Source: Lysobacterales bacterium
Lineage (GTDB): Bacteria > Pseudomonadota > Gammaproteobacteria > Xanthomonadales > SZUA-38
Length of the DNA: 64,000 nucleotides
Direction: 5' to 3'
Assembly: GCA_030065125.1 (NCBI GenBank)
Contig: JASJDM010000031.1
Coordinates: forward strand, 1 to 64,000
This document shows, in pieces, positions 26,533-34,201 of this stretch. The notes beneath the pieces were generated by a model. The model saw only the letters and a program-made list of their open reading frames with translations, ran no database searches and was not told where the DNA came from. Both the position numbers and the translations under genes were made by a program. The stretch's first letter is position 1, and each line of letters starts with the position of its first letter.

Positions 26533-26922
26533 ATGAGTGACAAGAAACCTTCAAAGCGGATCTTCACCCGGGGCATCAAGGACGGCCGGCTGCTGGCCAT
26601 TCGCAACTGGCGCCACATGCATCATCGCGATGACGCCATGATTGCCGTGCCGCTGACCGAACGGGAGTTACGGACGTATCGGCGGGGCAAACGCGAAGGG
26701 GCCAGCGATGAGGAAATCTTCGACCGGCTGTTTCCGGATCCGACCGTTGAACGGGTAGCCGTCTCCATCGGTGACCTGTCCAAGACCCAGCTCACCCGAC
26801 TGCTGGAGCAAATGCTGGACCAGCCGATGCCGACCCTCGGGCGCATGTCCCGAACCGACCTGGCGGCGCTGCTGAAGGTGCTGTGCGCCGGCCGCAGCAA
26901 AACCCGGGCCTACCTGGTCTGA
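26533..26922 (+). CDS. Small conserved-looking protein of unknown function
   Basis: A 129-residue soluble, charged protein with no membrane segment or signal peptide and no family I recognise. The N-terminal 35 residues are basic (KKPSKRIFTRGIKDGRLLAIRNWRHM). The C-terminal part has helical segments (LTRLLEQMLDQ, RTDLAALLKVL). The ATG is six bases beyond the egtB stop and the gene ends twelve bases before uvrD, so it sits in an egtB-orf-uvrD run and is probably co-transcribed. A basic N-terminus next to uvrD might hint at nucleic acid binding, but that is speculation. Confidence 0.65.
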   Translation: MSDKKPSKRIFTRGIKDGRLLAIRNWRHMHHRDDAMIAVPLTERELRTYRRGKREGASDEEIFDRLFPDPTVERVAVSIGDLSKTQLTRLLEQMLDQPMPTLGRMSRTDLAALLKVLCAGRSKTRAYLV

Positions 26923-26934
26923 TCGCGCCGTCAT

Positions 26935-29115
26935 ATGGACGTCTCTCATCTGCTCAATGAGCTGAATGATGCCCAGCGCGAAGCCGTCACCGCGGACGCC
27001 GGCAACTTCCTGATCCTGGCCGGGGCCGGCAGCGGCAAGACCCGGGTGCTGGTGCACCGCATTGCCTGGCTGATCGAGGTGACGGGTGTCTCTCCGTTCA
27101 GCATTCTGGCGGTGACCTTTACCAACAAAGCTGCCGGCGAGATGCGGCAGCGGGCCGAAGCGCTGCTCGGCTTTCCCGGCAAAGGGCTTTGGGTTGGTAC
27201 CTTCCACGGCATTGCCCACCGGCTGCTGCGTATGCACTTCGAAGAGGCCGGCCTGCCCCAGGCCTTCCAGATTCTGGACTCGGACGATCAGCTGCGCCTG
27301 ATCAAGCGGGTCATCAGGGACATGCAGCTGGATGACGCCAACTGGCCGCCCCGCCGGGTGCAGTGGTTCATCAATGACCGCAAAGACGAAGGTCAGCGCC
27401 CGGAGAACATCGACCCCGGCGACGACCCGGTCATGGGCCAGATGCTGGAGATCTACCAGAACTACGAAAAGTACTGCGACCGGGCCGGGCTGGTGGACTT
27501 CGCCGAGCTGCTGCTGCGGGCTCACGAGCTGTGGCTCAACAACCCCCAGGTGCTGGAGCACTATCGCAACCGCTTCCGTCACATCCTGGTGGACGAGTTC
27601 CAGGACAGCAACGCCATCCAGTATGCCTGGGTGCGGGTGCTGGCCGGGGACAGCGGCAATACCTTCGTGGTAGGCGACGACGACCAGTCCATTTACGGCT
27701 GGCGTGGCGCTCGGGTGGAACATATGGAACGGTTTACCCGGGAGTTCCCGGACGTCAGGACCCTGCGCCTGGAGCAGAACTACCGTTCCACCGCCACCAT
27801 CCTCAACGCGGCCAACGCGGTCATTGCCAACAACGAGGGTCGCCTGGGCAAGAACCTCTGGACCGACGGCAAGGAAGGTCAGCCCATCGAGGTTTACGCC
27901 GCCTATAACGAGTATGACGAATCGCGCTACGTGGTGGGTCAGATCGAACAGTGGCTGGAGGAGGGGCGCTCCGCCACCGAGGTGGCCCTGCTGTACCGCT
28001 CAAACGCCCAGTCCCGACTGTTTGAAGAAAATCTGGTGAACCGGCGCATTCCCTACCGGGTGTACGGTGGCCTGCGGTTCTTCGAGCGGGCCGAGATCAA
28101 GGACGCCCTGGCCTTCCTCAAGCTGTTGCCCAACCGCCATGACGACACGGCATTCGAGCGGGTGGTCAACCTGCCCGCCCGGGGTATCGGCGAGCGCACC
28201 GTGGCGGCCGTTCGGCAGATCGCCCAGTCCCGCGGCTGCTCGCTGTGGGACGCCACCCAGGTGGTGATACTGGAGAAGCAGCTCAACGGTCGCGCCTGCA
28301 ACGCGCTGCAGGGCTTCGTCGATTTGGTGGAGGACCTGGACGAACGTTACGGGGACCAGGAGCTGGAGTTTCAGATCAATGGGGTCATCAAGGGTTCCAA
28401 TCTCATTGTGCATTACGAGCGGGATCCCGCCGAGCGGCTCGAAGCGCGCCGGGAAAACCTGGACGAACTGGTCAACGCCGGCCGGACCTTTGCCCTGCCG
28501 CCGGAGGACGAGGAGTCGGGATTGACGCGGCTGGAGTCGTTCCTGGCCCACGCGGCGCTGGAGGCCGGCGAAGGCCAGGCCGAGGCCTGGGAGGACTGCG
28601 TTCAGCTCATGACCCTGCACAGCGCCAAGGGCCTGGAGTTTCCCCTGGTATTCATGGTGGGGATGGAGCAGGGACTGTTTCCCCATCAGCGCTCCGCCGA
28701 GGAGCCGGGCCGCATGGAGGAGGAGCGGCGCCTGTGTTACGTGGGCGTCACCCGGGCCATGGAGCACCTGGTCATGACCTACGCCGAATCCCGCCGCTGG
28801 CACGGCAGCGAGAGTTACCAGCGGCCGTCGCGGTTCCTGGCCGAGATCCCCGATGAATACATTCACGAAGTGCGGCCCCGGGTCCAGGTACAGCGGCCCA
28901 CCAGTACCGCCTGGGGTTCACGCCCCGGCCGCCTGGCCGAAGATACCACCGGCTCCGGTCTCAGCCTGGGTCAGCGGGTGCGCCACGCTACCTTTGGCGA
29001 GGGTGTGGTGATGGATTGTGAGGGTAGCGGCGGACATACGCGGGTGCAGATCAACTTCGAAGATGCCGGCATCAAGTGGTTGGTGCTCGCCTACGCTCAG
29101 CTCGAAAACCTCTGA
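26935..29115 (+). CDS. uvrD: DNA helicase II
   Basis: A 726-residue superfamily 1A 3'-5' DNA helicase acting in nucleotide excision repair and methyl-directed mismatch repair in the cytoplasm. Walker A is LAGAGSGKT (Lys35), Walker B is DEFQDSN, and GDDDQSIYGWRGAR, EQNYRS, TLHSAKGLEFPLVFM and YVGVTRA are the helicase motifs in order. The C-terminal 50 residues (VRHATFGEGVV to LAYAQLENL) form the Tudor-like tail seen in UvrD and PcrA. Length matches E. coli UvrD (about 720). Placement after egtB and a small unknown gene is not typical and probably reflects local rearrangement. Confidence 0.95.
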   Translation: MDVSHLLNELNDAQREAVTADAGNFLILAGAGSGKTRVLVHRIAWLIEVTGVSPFSILAVTFTNKAAGEMRQRAEALLGFPGKGLWVGTFHGIAHRLLRMHFEEAGLPQAFQILDSDDQLRLIKRVIRDMQLDDANWPPRRVQWFINDRKDEGQRPENIDPGDDPVMGQMLEIYQNYEKYCDRAGLVDFAELLLRAHELWLNNPQVLEHYRNRFRHILVDEFQDSNAIQYAWVRVLAGDSGNTFVVGDDDQSIYGWRGARVEHMERFTREFPDVRTLRLEQNYRSTATILNAANAVIANNEGRLGKNLWTDGKEGQPIEVYAAYNEYDESRYVVGQIEQWLEEGRSATEVALLYRSNAQSRLFEENLVNRRIPYRVYGGLRFFERAEIKDALAFLKLLPNRHDDTAFERVVNLPARGIGERTVAAVRQIAQSRGCSLWDATQVVILEKQLNGRACNALQGFVDLVEDLDERYGDQELEFQINGVIKGSNLIVHYERDPAERLEARRENLDELVNAGRTFALPPEDEESGLTRLESFLAHAALEAGEGQAEAWEDCVQLMTLHSAKGLEFPLVFMVGMEQGLFPHQRSAEEPGRMEEERRLCYVGVTRAMEHLVMTYAESRRWHGSESYQRPSRFLAEIPDEYIHEVRPRVQVQRPTSTAWGSRPGRLAEDTTGSGLSLGQRVRHATFGEGVVMDCEGSGGHTRVQINFEDAGIKWLVLAYAQLENL

Positions 29116-29147
29116 ATTTTATCGTTTTATATAGATATCTTTATCTG

Positions 29148-29178
29148 TATTGACAAAAATTACTGTCAATACAATACT
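29148..29178 (+). promoter_or_regulatory. Promoter with overlapping operator, ArsR-SRPBCC operon
   Basis: A consensus -35 TTGACA (29150-29155) is followed after 17 bases by AATACT (29173-29178, four of six matches to -10). TATTGACA (29148-29155) and TGTCAATA (29164-29171) form a perfect 8-bp inverted repeat with an 8-base spacer, covering the -35 and the spacer. The region is A+T-rich, and an AGATATCT palindrome lies just upstream at 29133-29140. A dimeric repressor here would block polymerase, and the ArsR-like product of the next gene is the obvious candidate (inference). Confidence 0.7.
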
Positions 29179-29186
29179 AAAGATCT

Positions 29187-29777
29187 ATGGAATCGCTATC
29201 CGTTGTCGAAAACCCCGACGCCGCGGCATGCCTGTTGAACAGCGAGCGCGCCGCCATTGTCAGGGCGCTGCGCGAACCCGGGTCCGCATCATCGGTGGCG
29301 CGCCACCTGGGTTGGCCGCGCCAGCGGGTGGGTTATCACGTGCGCAAGCTGGAACAGGCGGGTCTGCTCAATCACATCGAAGACCGCCGGGCCCGGAACT
29401 GTGTTGAGCGGATCCTCCAGGCCAGCGCCCGCTGCTACGCCCTGTCTCCCCGGGTGCTGGGAGACCTTGGCGTGGAGCCGGAAAAGATTTCCGACCGATT
29501 TTCCAGCGCCTACCTGATCGCCTGCGCTTCGGCCGCGGCGCGAGACGTTTCGATCCTGCGAGAACAGGCCCGGGCGGTCGGGAAGAAGCTGGCCACCCTG
29601 ACCGCACAAACCCACATTGCCTTTGCCAGTCCCAGGGATCAGTACCTGTTCGCCCGGGAACTGGAAGCTGCCCTCGGTGAGCTGGTCGAGCGCTACCACA
29701 AGCCCGATGCACCCGGCGCCCGCACCATGGACGTGGCGCTGCTGGCCCACCCCCACCTGGAGAACAAAGATGACTGA
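29187..29777 (+). CDS. ArsR-like winged-helix transcriptional regulator
   Basis: A 196-residue regulator. The N-terminal winged helix-turn-helix (about 12-75) is ArsR/MarR-like: SERAAIVRALREPGSASSVARHLG, then the recognition helix WPRQRVGYHVRKLEQAGLL. It carries no ArsR metal-binding ELCVCDL motif, so metal sensing is unlikely. The remaining 120 residues are helical, with no recognised ligand domain. It overlaps the SRPBCC gene by eight bases, the usual pairing for ArsR-type regulators of AHSA1-like proteins. The inverted repeat over its promoter suggests autoregulation. The ATG is only about nine bases from the predicted -10, so the leader would be very short or absent. Confidence 0.82.
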   Translation: MESLSVVENPDAAACLLNSERAAIVRALREPGSASSVARHLGWPRQRVGYHVRKLEQAGLLNHIEDRRARNCVERILQASARCYALSPRVLGDLGVEPEKISDRFSSAYLIACASAAARDVSILREQARAVGKKLATLTAQTHIAFASPRDQYLFARELEAALGELVERYHKPDAPGARTMDVALLAHPHLENKDD

Positions 29778-30603
29778 CAAAACAGCCCCGGTACTGGAAC
29801 TCACGGTGGATCTGGACGCGACTGCCGAGCAGGTGTGGCAGGCATTGACGGACCCTCAGCGCCTGCAGAACTGGTTTCCCCTGAAATCCGGTGGAGACGC
29901 AAAACCCGGCGGCAAGGTCCTGCTGTCCTGGGGCGAGGGTGTTGAATGGGAGACCCACATCACCCGATTTGAACCTGGACGGCACCTGCAGTGGATGGAC
30001 GTGCTGCCAGACGCTGACAAGCCGGAAGCCATCCTGCCGGTGGTGGACTGGTACGTGGAAACCAGCGGCGGCAGAACCCGACTGCGCCTGGTCCAGAGTG
30101 GCTTCGATCCCGATTCCGACTGGCAGGAGTACTACGACGCCCTGCGCCGCGGCTGGACCTACTTTCTCGACATGCTGGGTACTTACCTGGAGTACCACTT
30201 CGATTCGTCCCGGCAGATGGTGTATCGGCGCGCACGCTCGCTGGTTTCCCGGCGCGAGCTGTGGACCGGCATGCTGAGTGCCCTGGGTCTTGGGATGACT
30301 GCTATCGAGGGGCTGGAGCGGGTTGGCGAAGCTATGCCGTTGAATCTGTCACTGGGCGAGCAAAACCTCGCCGCCGAAGTGAGATTTTCCGAAGCACCCC
30401 ACGCCTTTGCCGTGACGCTACCGGACCTGAACCAGGCCAGCCTGTTTATCGAGCTGGAACCGGGCGATGACAAGCCGTCCTGTGGGGTTTGGCTGTCGAC
30501 GTTTGACCTGGAAGACGGAAAACTTCGGCAGCTGGAAAATAACCTGGACCAATTGTGTCAAGGCCTCATCGATATCGGGCTCGATTCTGGAAATCAACCA
30601 TGA
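29770..30603 (+). CDS. SRPBCC (AHSA1-like) domain protein
   Basis: A 277-residue protein. The first half (about 5-140) is an SRPBCC/AHSA1 fold, a hydrophobic-ligand pocket domain: LELTVDLDATAEQVWQALTDPQRLQNWFP, then GGKVLLSWGEGVEWETHI and GWTYFLDMLGTYL. The second half (about 150-277) has no family I recognise. The ATG lies inside the end of the regulator gene (8-base overlap), so the two are translationally coupled. Such pairs are common, but their ligands are rarely known. It ends 43 bases from the convergent CadC-like gene. Confidence 0.82.
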   Translation: MTDKTAPVLELTVDLDATAEQVWQALTDPQRLQNWFPLKSGGDAKPGGKVLLSWGEGVEWETHITRFEPGRHLQWMDVLPDADKPEAILPVVDWYVETSGGRTRLRLVQSGFDPDSDWQEYYDALRRGWTYFLDMLGTYLEYHFDSSRQMVYRRARSLVSRRELWTGMLSALGLGMTAIEGLERVGEAMPLNLSLGEQNLAAEVRFSEAPHAFAVTLPDLNQASLFIELEPGDDKPSCGVWLSTFDLEDGKLRQLENNLDQLCQGLIDIGLDSGNQP

Positions 30604-30646
30604 ACACTTCCCGGTCGCTGCCAAAACCTTTCAGGAATTTCGGCGC

Positions 30647-32911
30647 TCAGGGGTTGCCGGCTGCGCTTTCCAGAGCAGACAGGCTGCTGCGCTGACGCGC
30701 AACATCGGCCTCGATTTCAGCAACAAGGGTCCCGAAGCGCGGCAAATCGCGGATCGATTGCAGTGTCATATCGTGTCTCAACAAGTACCACCAAGAGGTT
30801 CGCCAGCCCTCGTCAATGGCCTGTTCAAGGGCGTCCAATGCCTTCTCAGGCTCCCCCATCAGAGCAAACACCTGGGCGTCGATCATCGTGTATCCGAGTG
30901 GTCCAAATCGCGGTAGTGTTTTGATGAACTCGGCGCATTGCTGCAGGAGCGAACTTGCCTGTATCTGCTCGCCGTTGCGCTGAAGCACCAGTGCCAAATC
31001 AATGGCAGCCAGGTAATTGTCATGATCGACCCTGGCATCTGCTGTGAGCAATGATGGATAAGCCGCCTGATAAATCTGCCGCGCCTTCTGAACCTGCCCG
31101 GTTTTCAGATAGTGGTCTCTCAGTACCAGCAGGGGACGCCACCAGCCAGGCCTGGCTTCCAAGGCCCTGTGTGCATACTCGACAGCGGACCCCTGCTGAC
31201 CCAAGGCGATTTGCAGCCAGGACATCGCCCCGGTGGCCAACCCGTGCTCCGGACTCAATTCCAGCATTTGCTCAATCCAATACCCCGCCTGGTCAAAGTC
31301 CAGCAGATCCATGTAGACCAATCCCAGTATGGCCTGATCCTGGTTATCTAAAGCTATGGCCTCCCGTAGATGAATGACCGCCTGATTCAGCTGCCCTCCC
31401 TGATATTGCGCAATCCCCAGTTGCCAATGTGCTACCGCGAATCCGGGGTCCAGCTCCAGCGCCTGGGCGTAGTGCGTCATGGCTTCTTCCAAGCGCCCCG
31501 CAAAATGCATCGTTTTTCCAAGATCGGCAAACAGGATCGGCGACCTGGGGTTCAGCACGACGGCCTGGCGGGCAGCCTCGATGCCTTCGTCGAAACGCCC
31601 CTGTCCGGCAAGAAACTCTCCGTACCACTGGTAGGCTGGCGCGTAATTGGGATTGAGCGACAACGCCGTGAGAAACGCTTTTTCCGCCATGGCGTCATCT
31701 CCCTGGGACCGCAAAACGTTTGCCAGGGAGGTATGCGCCTCACCCAGCTCCGGATCCAGGGTCAGCGCCCTGGTCGCCGCGGCAAGACTTTGGCTTTCGA
31801 ATTCTTCCCTGGTGATGCTGTCGGTGTAGTTGTAAATGAGCCGATAGGTGTCCGCCAGCCCGATATACCCCAGTGCAAACTCCGGATCGTGACCGATTGC
31901 TGTCTCGAAGTTCTCCTTCGCTGCCAGCAATCGATCGCCGTCCCGGGTCTCCATGTTCTGCCGCCCCAGGAAATAGGCCTCCAGTGCCGCGATATCCGTG
32001 GTGGGTGGGACTGACAGGCGGATCCGTTCCTCGTCGGTCAACGCCGACGCCAGGGCCGCGGCCACCTTCTCGGCAATTTCGCTTTGGATGTCAAACACAT
32101 TGGCAGCCGTCAACTGCCGATCAAAAGTCTCGGCCCAGACATGTTCGTCCGTACCCGCGTCAATGAGCTGCACGTTGACCCGCACCTGCTCCCCCGCCCT
32201 CTGAACACCCCCTTCCAGAATGTGGCCAACCCCCAGTTCCCGGCCGATCTGGGGGATGGTTTTGGTCGTACCCCGGTACTGCAGAACCGAGGTTCGTGAA
32301 ATTATCTTGACGGATCCAATACGGGAGAGACGGGTCAGCAGATCATCATGGACTCCGTCCACGAAAAAACTGTCTGCATCGTTCGCGCTTCGATTGGCAA
32401 AGGGAAGCACCGCCACCGAGGGTCGATCCGGCGAGGCGACACGGGTGGGCGGCGATTCGGAAGATGGCATGAACGCAAAAGTAATCACCGCGGCCATGGC
32501 CAATACGCCCAATACCGCTAAGCTCCATTTCCCGAGCCAACGGCCCGGGCCAGCGCGGGCTGGTACCGGTTTGCAGGGGACCAGCAGACGATAGCCGTGC
32601 CCTCGAACCAGGGCAATGTAGCGAGGATTCTGACTGTCGTCGCCCAATGCCTCGCGGACCATTTCAACCCGCTTGGTCACGGTGTCCGGGTTAACCACTT
32701 TGCCGGTCCACACCTCGTCCATCAGCGTGTCCACGGAGACTGTGTCGGGGGCTTTGCGCGACAGCACCAGCAGCAGGTCAAACGACAGTCCCGGCAGACT
32801 CAGACGTTTCCCTGACCGGGATACCTCCCGGCGACCGACATTCAGCAGCAGGTCCCCCAACCGAAACCGCTGGTCTCTCGCCGTGTCTGCGTTGTTCGGC
32901 GGCTCCCCCAT
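30647..32911 (-). CDS. CadC-like membrane transcriptional regulator with TPR domain
   Basis: A 754-residue one-component regulator. An OmpR/PhoB-type winged helix lies at about 10-110 (FRLGDLLLNVGRREVSRSG, VVNPDTVTKRV, YIALVRGHGYRLL). One membrane segment follows at about 125-148, then a TolB-like domain (about 165-300: VAVLPFANRS, VDGVHDDLLTRLSRI, ISRTSVLQYRG, HILEGGVQR) and a TPR array (about 320-700) with repeats ending in LDPE, LNPN, LNPR and LDPG. The DNA-binding domain is cytoplasmic and the sensor periplasmic, as in CadC. The sulfotransferase gene is divergent 92 bases away and is a possible target (inference). Confidence 0.87.
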   Translation of the reverse strand: MGEPPNNADTARDQRFRLGDLLLNVGRREVSRSGKRLSLPGLSFDLLLVLSRKAPDTVSVDTLMDEVWTGKVVNPDTVTKRVEMVREALGDDSQNPRYIALVRGHGYRLLVPCKPVPARAGPGRWLGKWSLAVLGVLAMAAVITFAFMPSSESPPTRVASPDRPSVAVLPFANRSANDADSFFVDGVHDDLLTRLSRIGSVKIISRTSVLQYRGTTKTIPQIGRELGVGHILEGGVQRAGEQVRVNVQLIDAGTDEHVWAETFDRQLTAANVFDIQSEIAEKVAAALASALTDEERIRLSVPPTTDIAALEAYFLGRQNMETRDGDRLLAAKENFETAIGHDPEFALGYIGLADTYRLIYNYTDSITREEFESQSLAAATRALTLDPELGEAHTSLANVLRSQGDDAMAEKAFLTALSLNPNYAPAYQWYGEFLAGQGRFDEGIEAARQAVVLNPRSPILFADLGKTMHFAGRLEEAMTHYAQALELDPGFAVAHWQLGIAQYQGGQLNQAVIHLREAIALDNQDQAILGLVYMDLLDFDQAGYWIEQMLELSPEHGLATGAMSWLQIALGQQGSAVEYAHRALEARPGWWRPLLVLRDHYLKTGQVQKARQIYQAAYPSLLTADARVDHDNYLAAIDLALVLQRNGEQIQASSLLQQCAEFIKTLPRFGPLGYTMIDAQVFALMGEPEKALDALEQAIDEGWRTSWWYLLRHDMTLQSIRDLPRFGTLVAEIEADVARQRSSLSALESAAGNP

Positions 32912-33003
32912 GTCGTTGATTATAGGCTGGTTTGGGGAAGGCTGGTCCTCAAACGATCGTTCAGGTTAGGATTTTCCGGGGTAGATTGATCAGGAGGGGA
33001 TCG

Positions 33004-33900
33004 ATGAACCACGTCAACTGGCCGGAAAAAACCCGGGAACTCCAGAATCACCACATGGATTCCACAATCTGGAATGACTTCCAGTTCAGGGACGATGACA
33101 TCATCATCGGCACCTATGCCAAGTCCGGAACGACCTGGACCCAGCAGATCGTGGGGCAGCTTCTTTTTAACGGCGCCGAGGATCTTTCAACCGCCGAGAT
33201 GTCGCCCTGGGTGGACCTCAGGGTGCCGCCCGCGGAAGTCAAACTGCCTGAGCTGGAAGCCCAGAAGCACCGTCGGTTTCTCAAGACCCACCTGCCGGTG
33301 GATGCGCTGGTGTTTTCTCCCAGGGCAAAGTACCTCTACATCGGCCGGGACGGGCGCGACGTGGTGTGGAGCTTTTACAACCATCATGCCAACGCCAACG
33401 AGTTTTTTTACGAACTCATCAACGACTCGCCTGGCCGGGTTGGACCACCCATGGAGCCGCCGCCGGACTCTGTAGTGGAGTACTTTGAAGGGTGGTTCGA
33501 AAAGGACGGCCACCCCTTGTGGCCATTCTGGGAAAACGTCAGGAGCTGGTGGGCAATCCGAGATTTGCCCAACGTCATGCTGCTGCACTTCAACGACCTG
33601 AAGGCCGACATGCCGGGCGAGATCCGCCGCATTGCCGGGTTCCTGGAGATTCCCATCGCCGAAGATAAATGGAATGACATTCTGCTGCATTGCAGCTTTG
33701 ACTACATGAAGCAACACGGCGCCCAGGCGGTGCCCCTTGGAGGCGCACCCTGGAAAGGCGGCGCCCAGACCTTCATTCATCAGGGCGTCAACGGGCGCTG
33801 GCACGAGCTGCTCAGTGATGAGCATATCCGCTCATATGAAAAACGAGCGGTGGAGGAGCTGGGGGAGGCATGCGCGGGTTGGCTCGCGGGTCAGGGCTGA
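33004..33900 (+). CDS. Sulfotransferase
   Basis: A 298-residue cytoplasmic-type sulfotransferase that would transfer sulfate from PAPS to an alcohol, phenol or amine. The PAPS 5'-phosphosulfate loop is YAKSGTTWTQQ (Lys40, Thr43, Thr44). The 3'-phosphate region is KYLYIGRDGRDVVWSFYNHH, with the expected Arg and Ser. The C-terminal GGAPWKGG region corresponds to the RKGxxGDWKxxF motif, but in degenerate form. The strong ribosome site aggagggg precedes ATG 33004, deciding the start over upstream in-frame codons. The length and lack of a signal peptide resemble small-molecule aryl/steroid-type enzymes rather than Golgi types. The acceptor is unknown. Confidence 0.85.
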   Translation: MNHVNWPEKTRELQNHHMDSTIWNDFQFRDDDIIIGTYAKSGTTWTQQIVGQLLFNGAEDLSTAEMSPWVDLRVPPAEVKLPELEAQKHRRFLKTHLPVDALVFSPRAKYLYIGRDGRDVVWSFYNHHANANEFFYELINDSPGRVGPPMEPPPDSVVEYFEGWFEKDGHPLWPFWENVRSWWAIRDLPNVMLLHFNDLKADMPGEIRRIAGFLEIPIAEDKWNDILLHCSFDYMKQHGAQAVPLGGAPWKGGAQTFIHQGVNGRWHELLSDEHIRSYEKRAVEELGEACAGWLAGQG

Positions 33901-34124
33901 GCTGGATCCCGGATCAGGTCCGGGCCCCAACTTGAGGTGCCCTTCGGGCTGTTGTATCAAGTCACGATCCATCTGAGAGTGCAGTCTTGAGGGGCTTCGA
34001 TCCGGGTACGGGTTTGATCGGAGGCCTCGCTTTTGCGCGCAGGCGGCTGATAGGTGTCACGGACGATGGATGCGCTGCTCTGCGGTGCAGGCGTCAACGG
34101 AGGCGGCTTCGGGATTTCAGATGG

Positions 34125-34146
34125 ATCCCGGATCGGGGTCCGGGAT
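34125..34146. repeat. Extragenic palindrome, REP-like
   Basis: ATCCCGGA (34125-34132) and TCCGGGAT (34139-34146) form a perfect 8-bp hairpin with a 6-base loop. A near copy lies at 33908-33924 (CCCGGA and TCCGGG arms, 5-base loop). Palindromes of this kind recur between genes in many proteobacterial genomes. No transposase is nearby. Confidence 0.6.
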
Positions 34147-34163
34147 GACATTTTTAAGGTGTT

Positions 34164-34199
34164 GATCAGCCGGGCCTCCTGAACGGAGGCCCGGTGATC
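34164..34199 (-). terminator. Hairpin after the second Ser/Thr kinase gene
   Basis: Arms at 34164-34179 and 34185-34199 pair over 15 bp with one bulged base and a five-base loop, directly downstream of the kinase stop codon. There is no T-run on the minus-strand side. It could end transcription from both convergent genes. Confidence 0.6.
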
Positions 34200-34201
34200 A
34201 A

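Larger units (their letters stand above)
33901..34201. other. Intergenic region with dispersed palindromes
   Basis: This 301-bp stretch lies between the convergent sulfotransferase and kinase genes. No credible gene is present. The 13-mer tggatcccggatc occurs at 33903-33915 and again at 34122-34134, each starting a small palindrome. An 11-bp inverted pair, GATCCATCTGA (33966-33976) and TCAGATGGATC (34117-34127), encloses about 140 bases. The overall look is of REP-like or miniature-element debris. The terminator of the kinase occupies the right end. Confidence 0.55.

Noticed and set aside
33957..34151. Small minus-strand frame in the repeat region
   Set aside because: It covers palindromic repeats and its proline- and serine-rich product looks like random translation of them.
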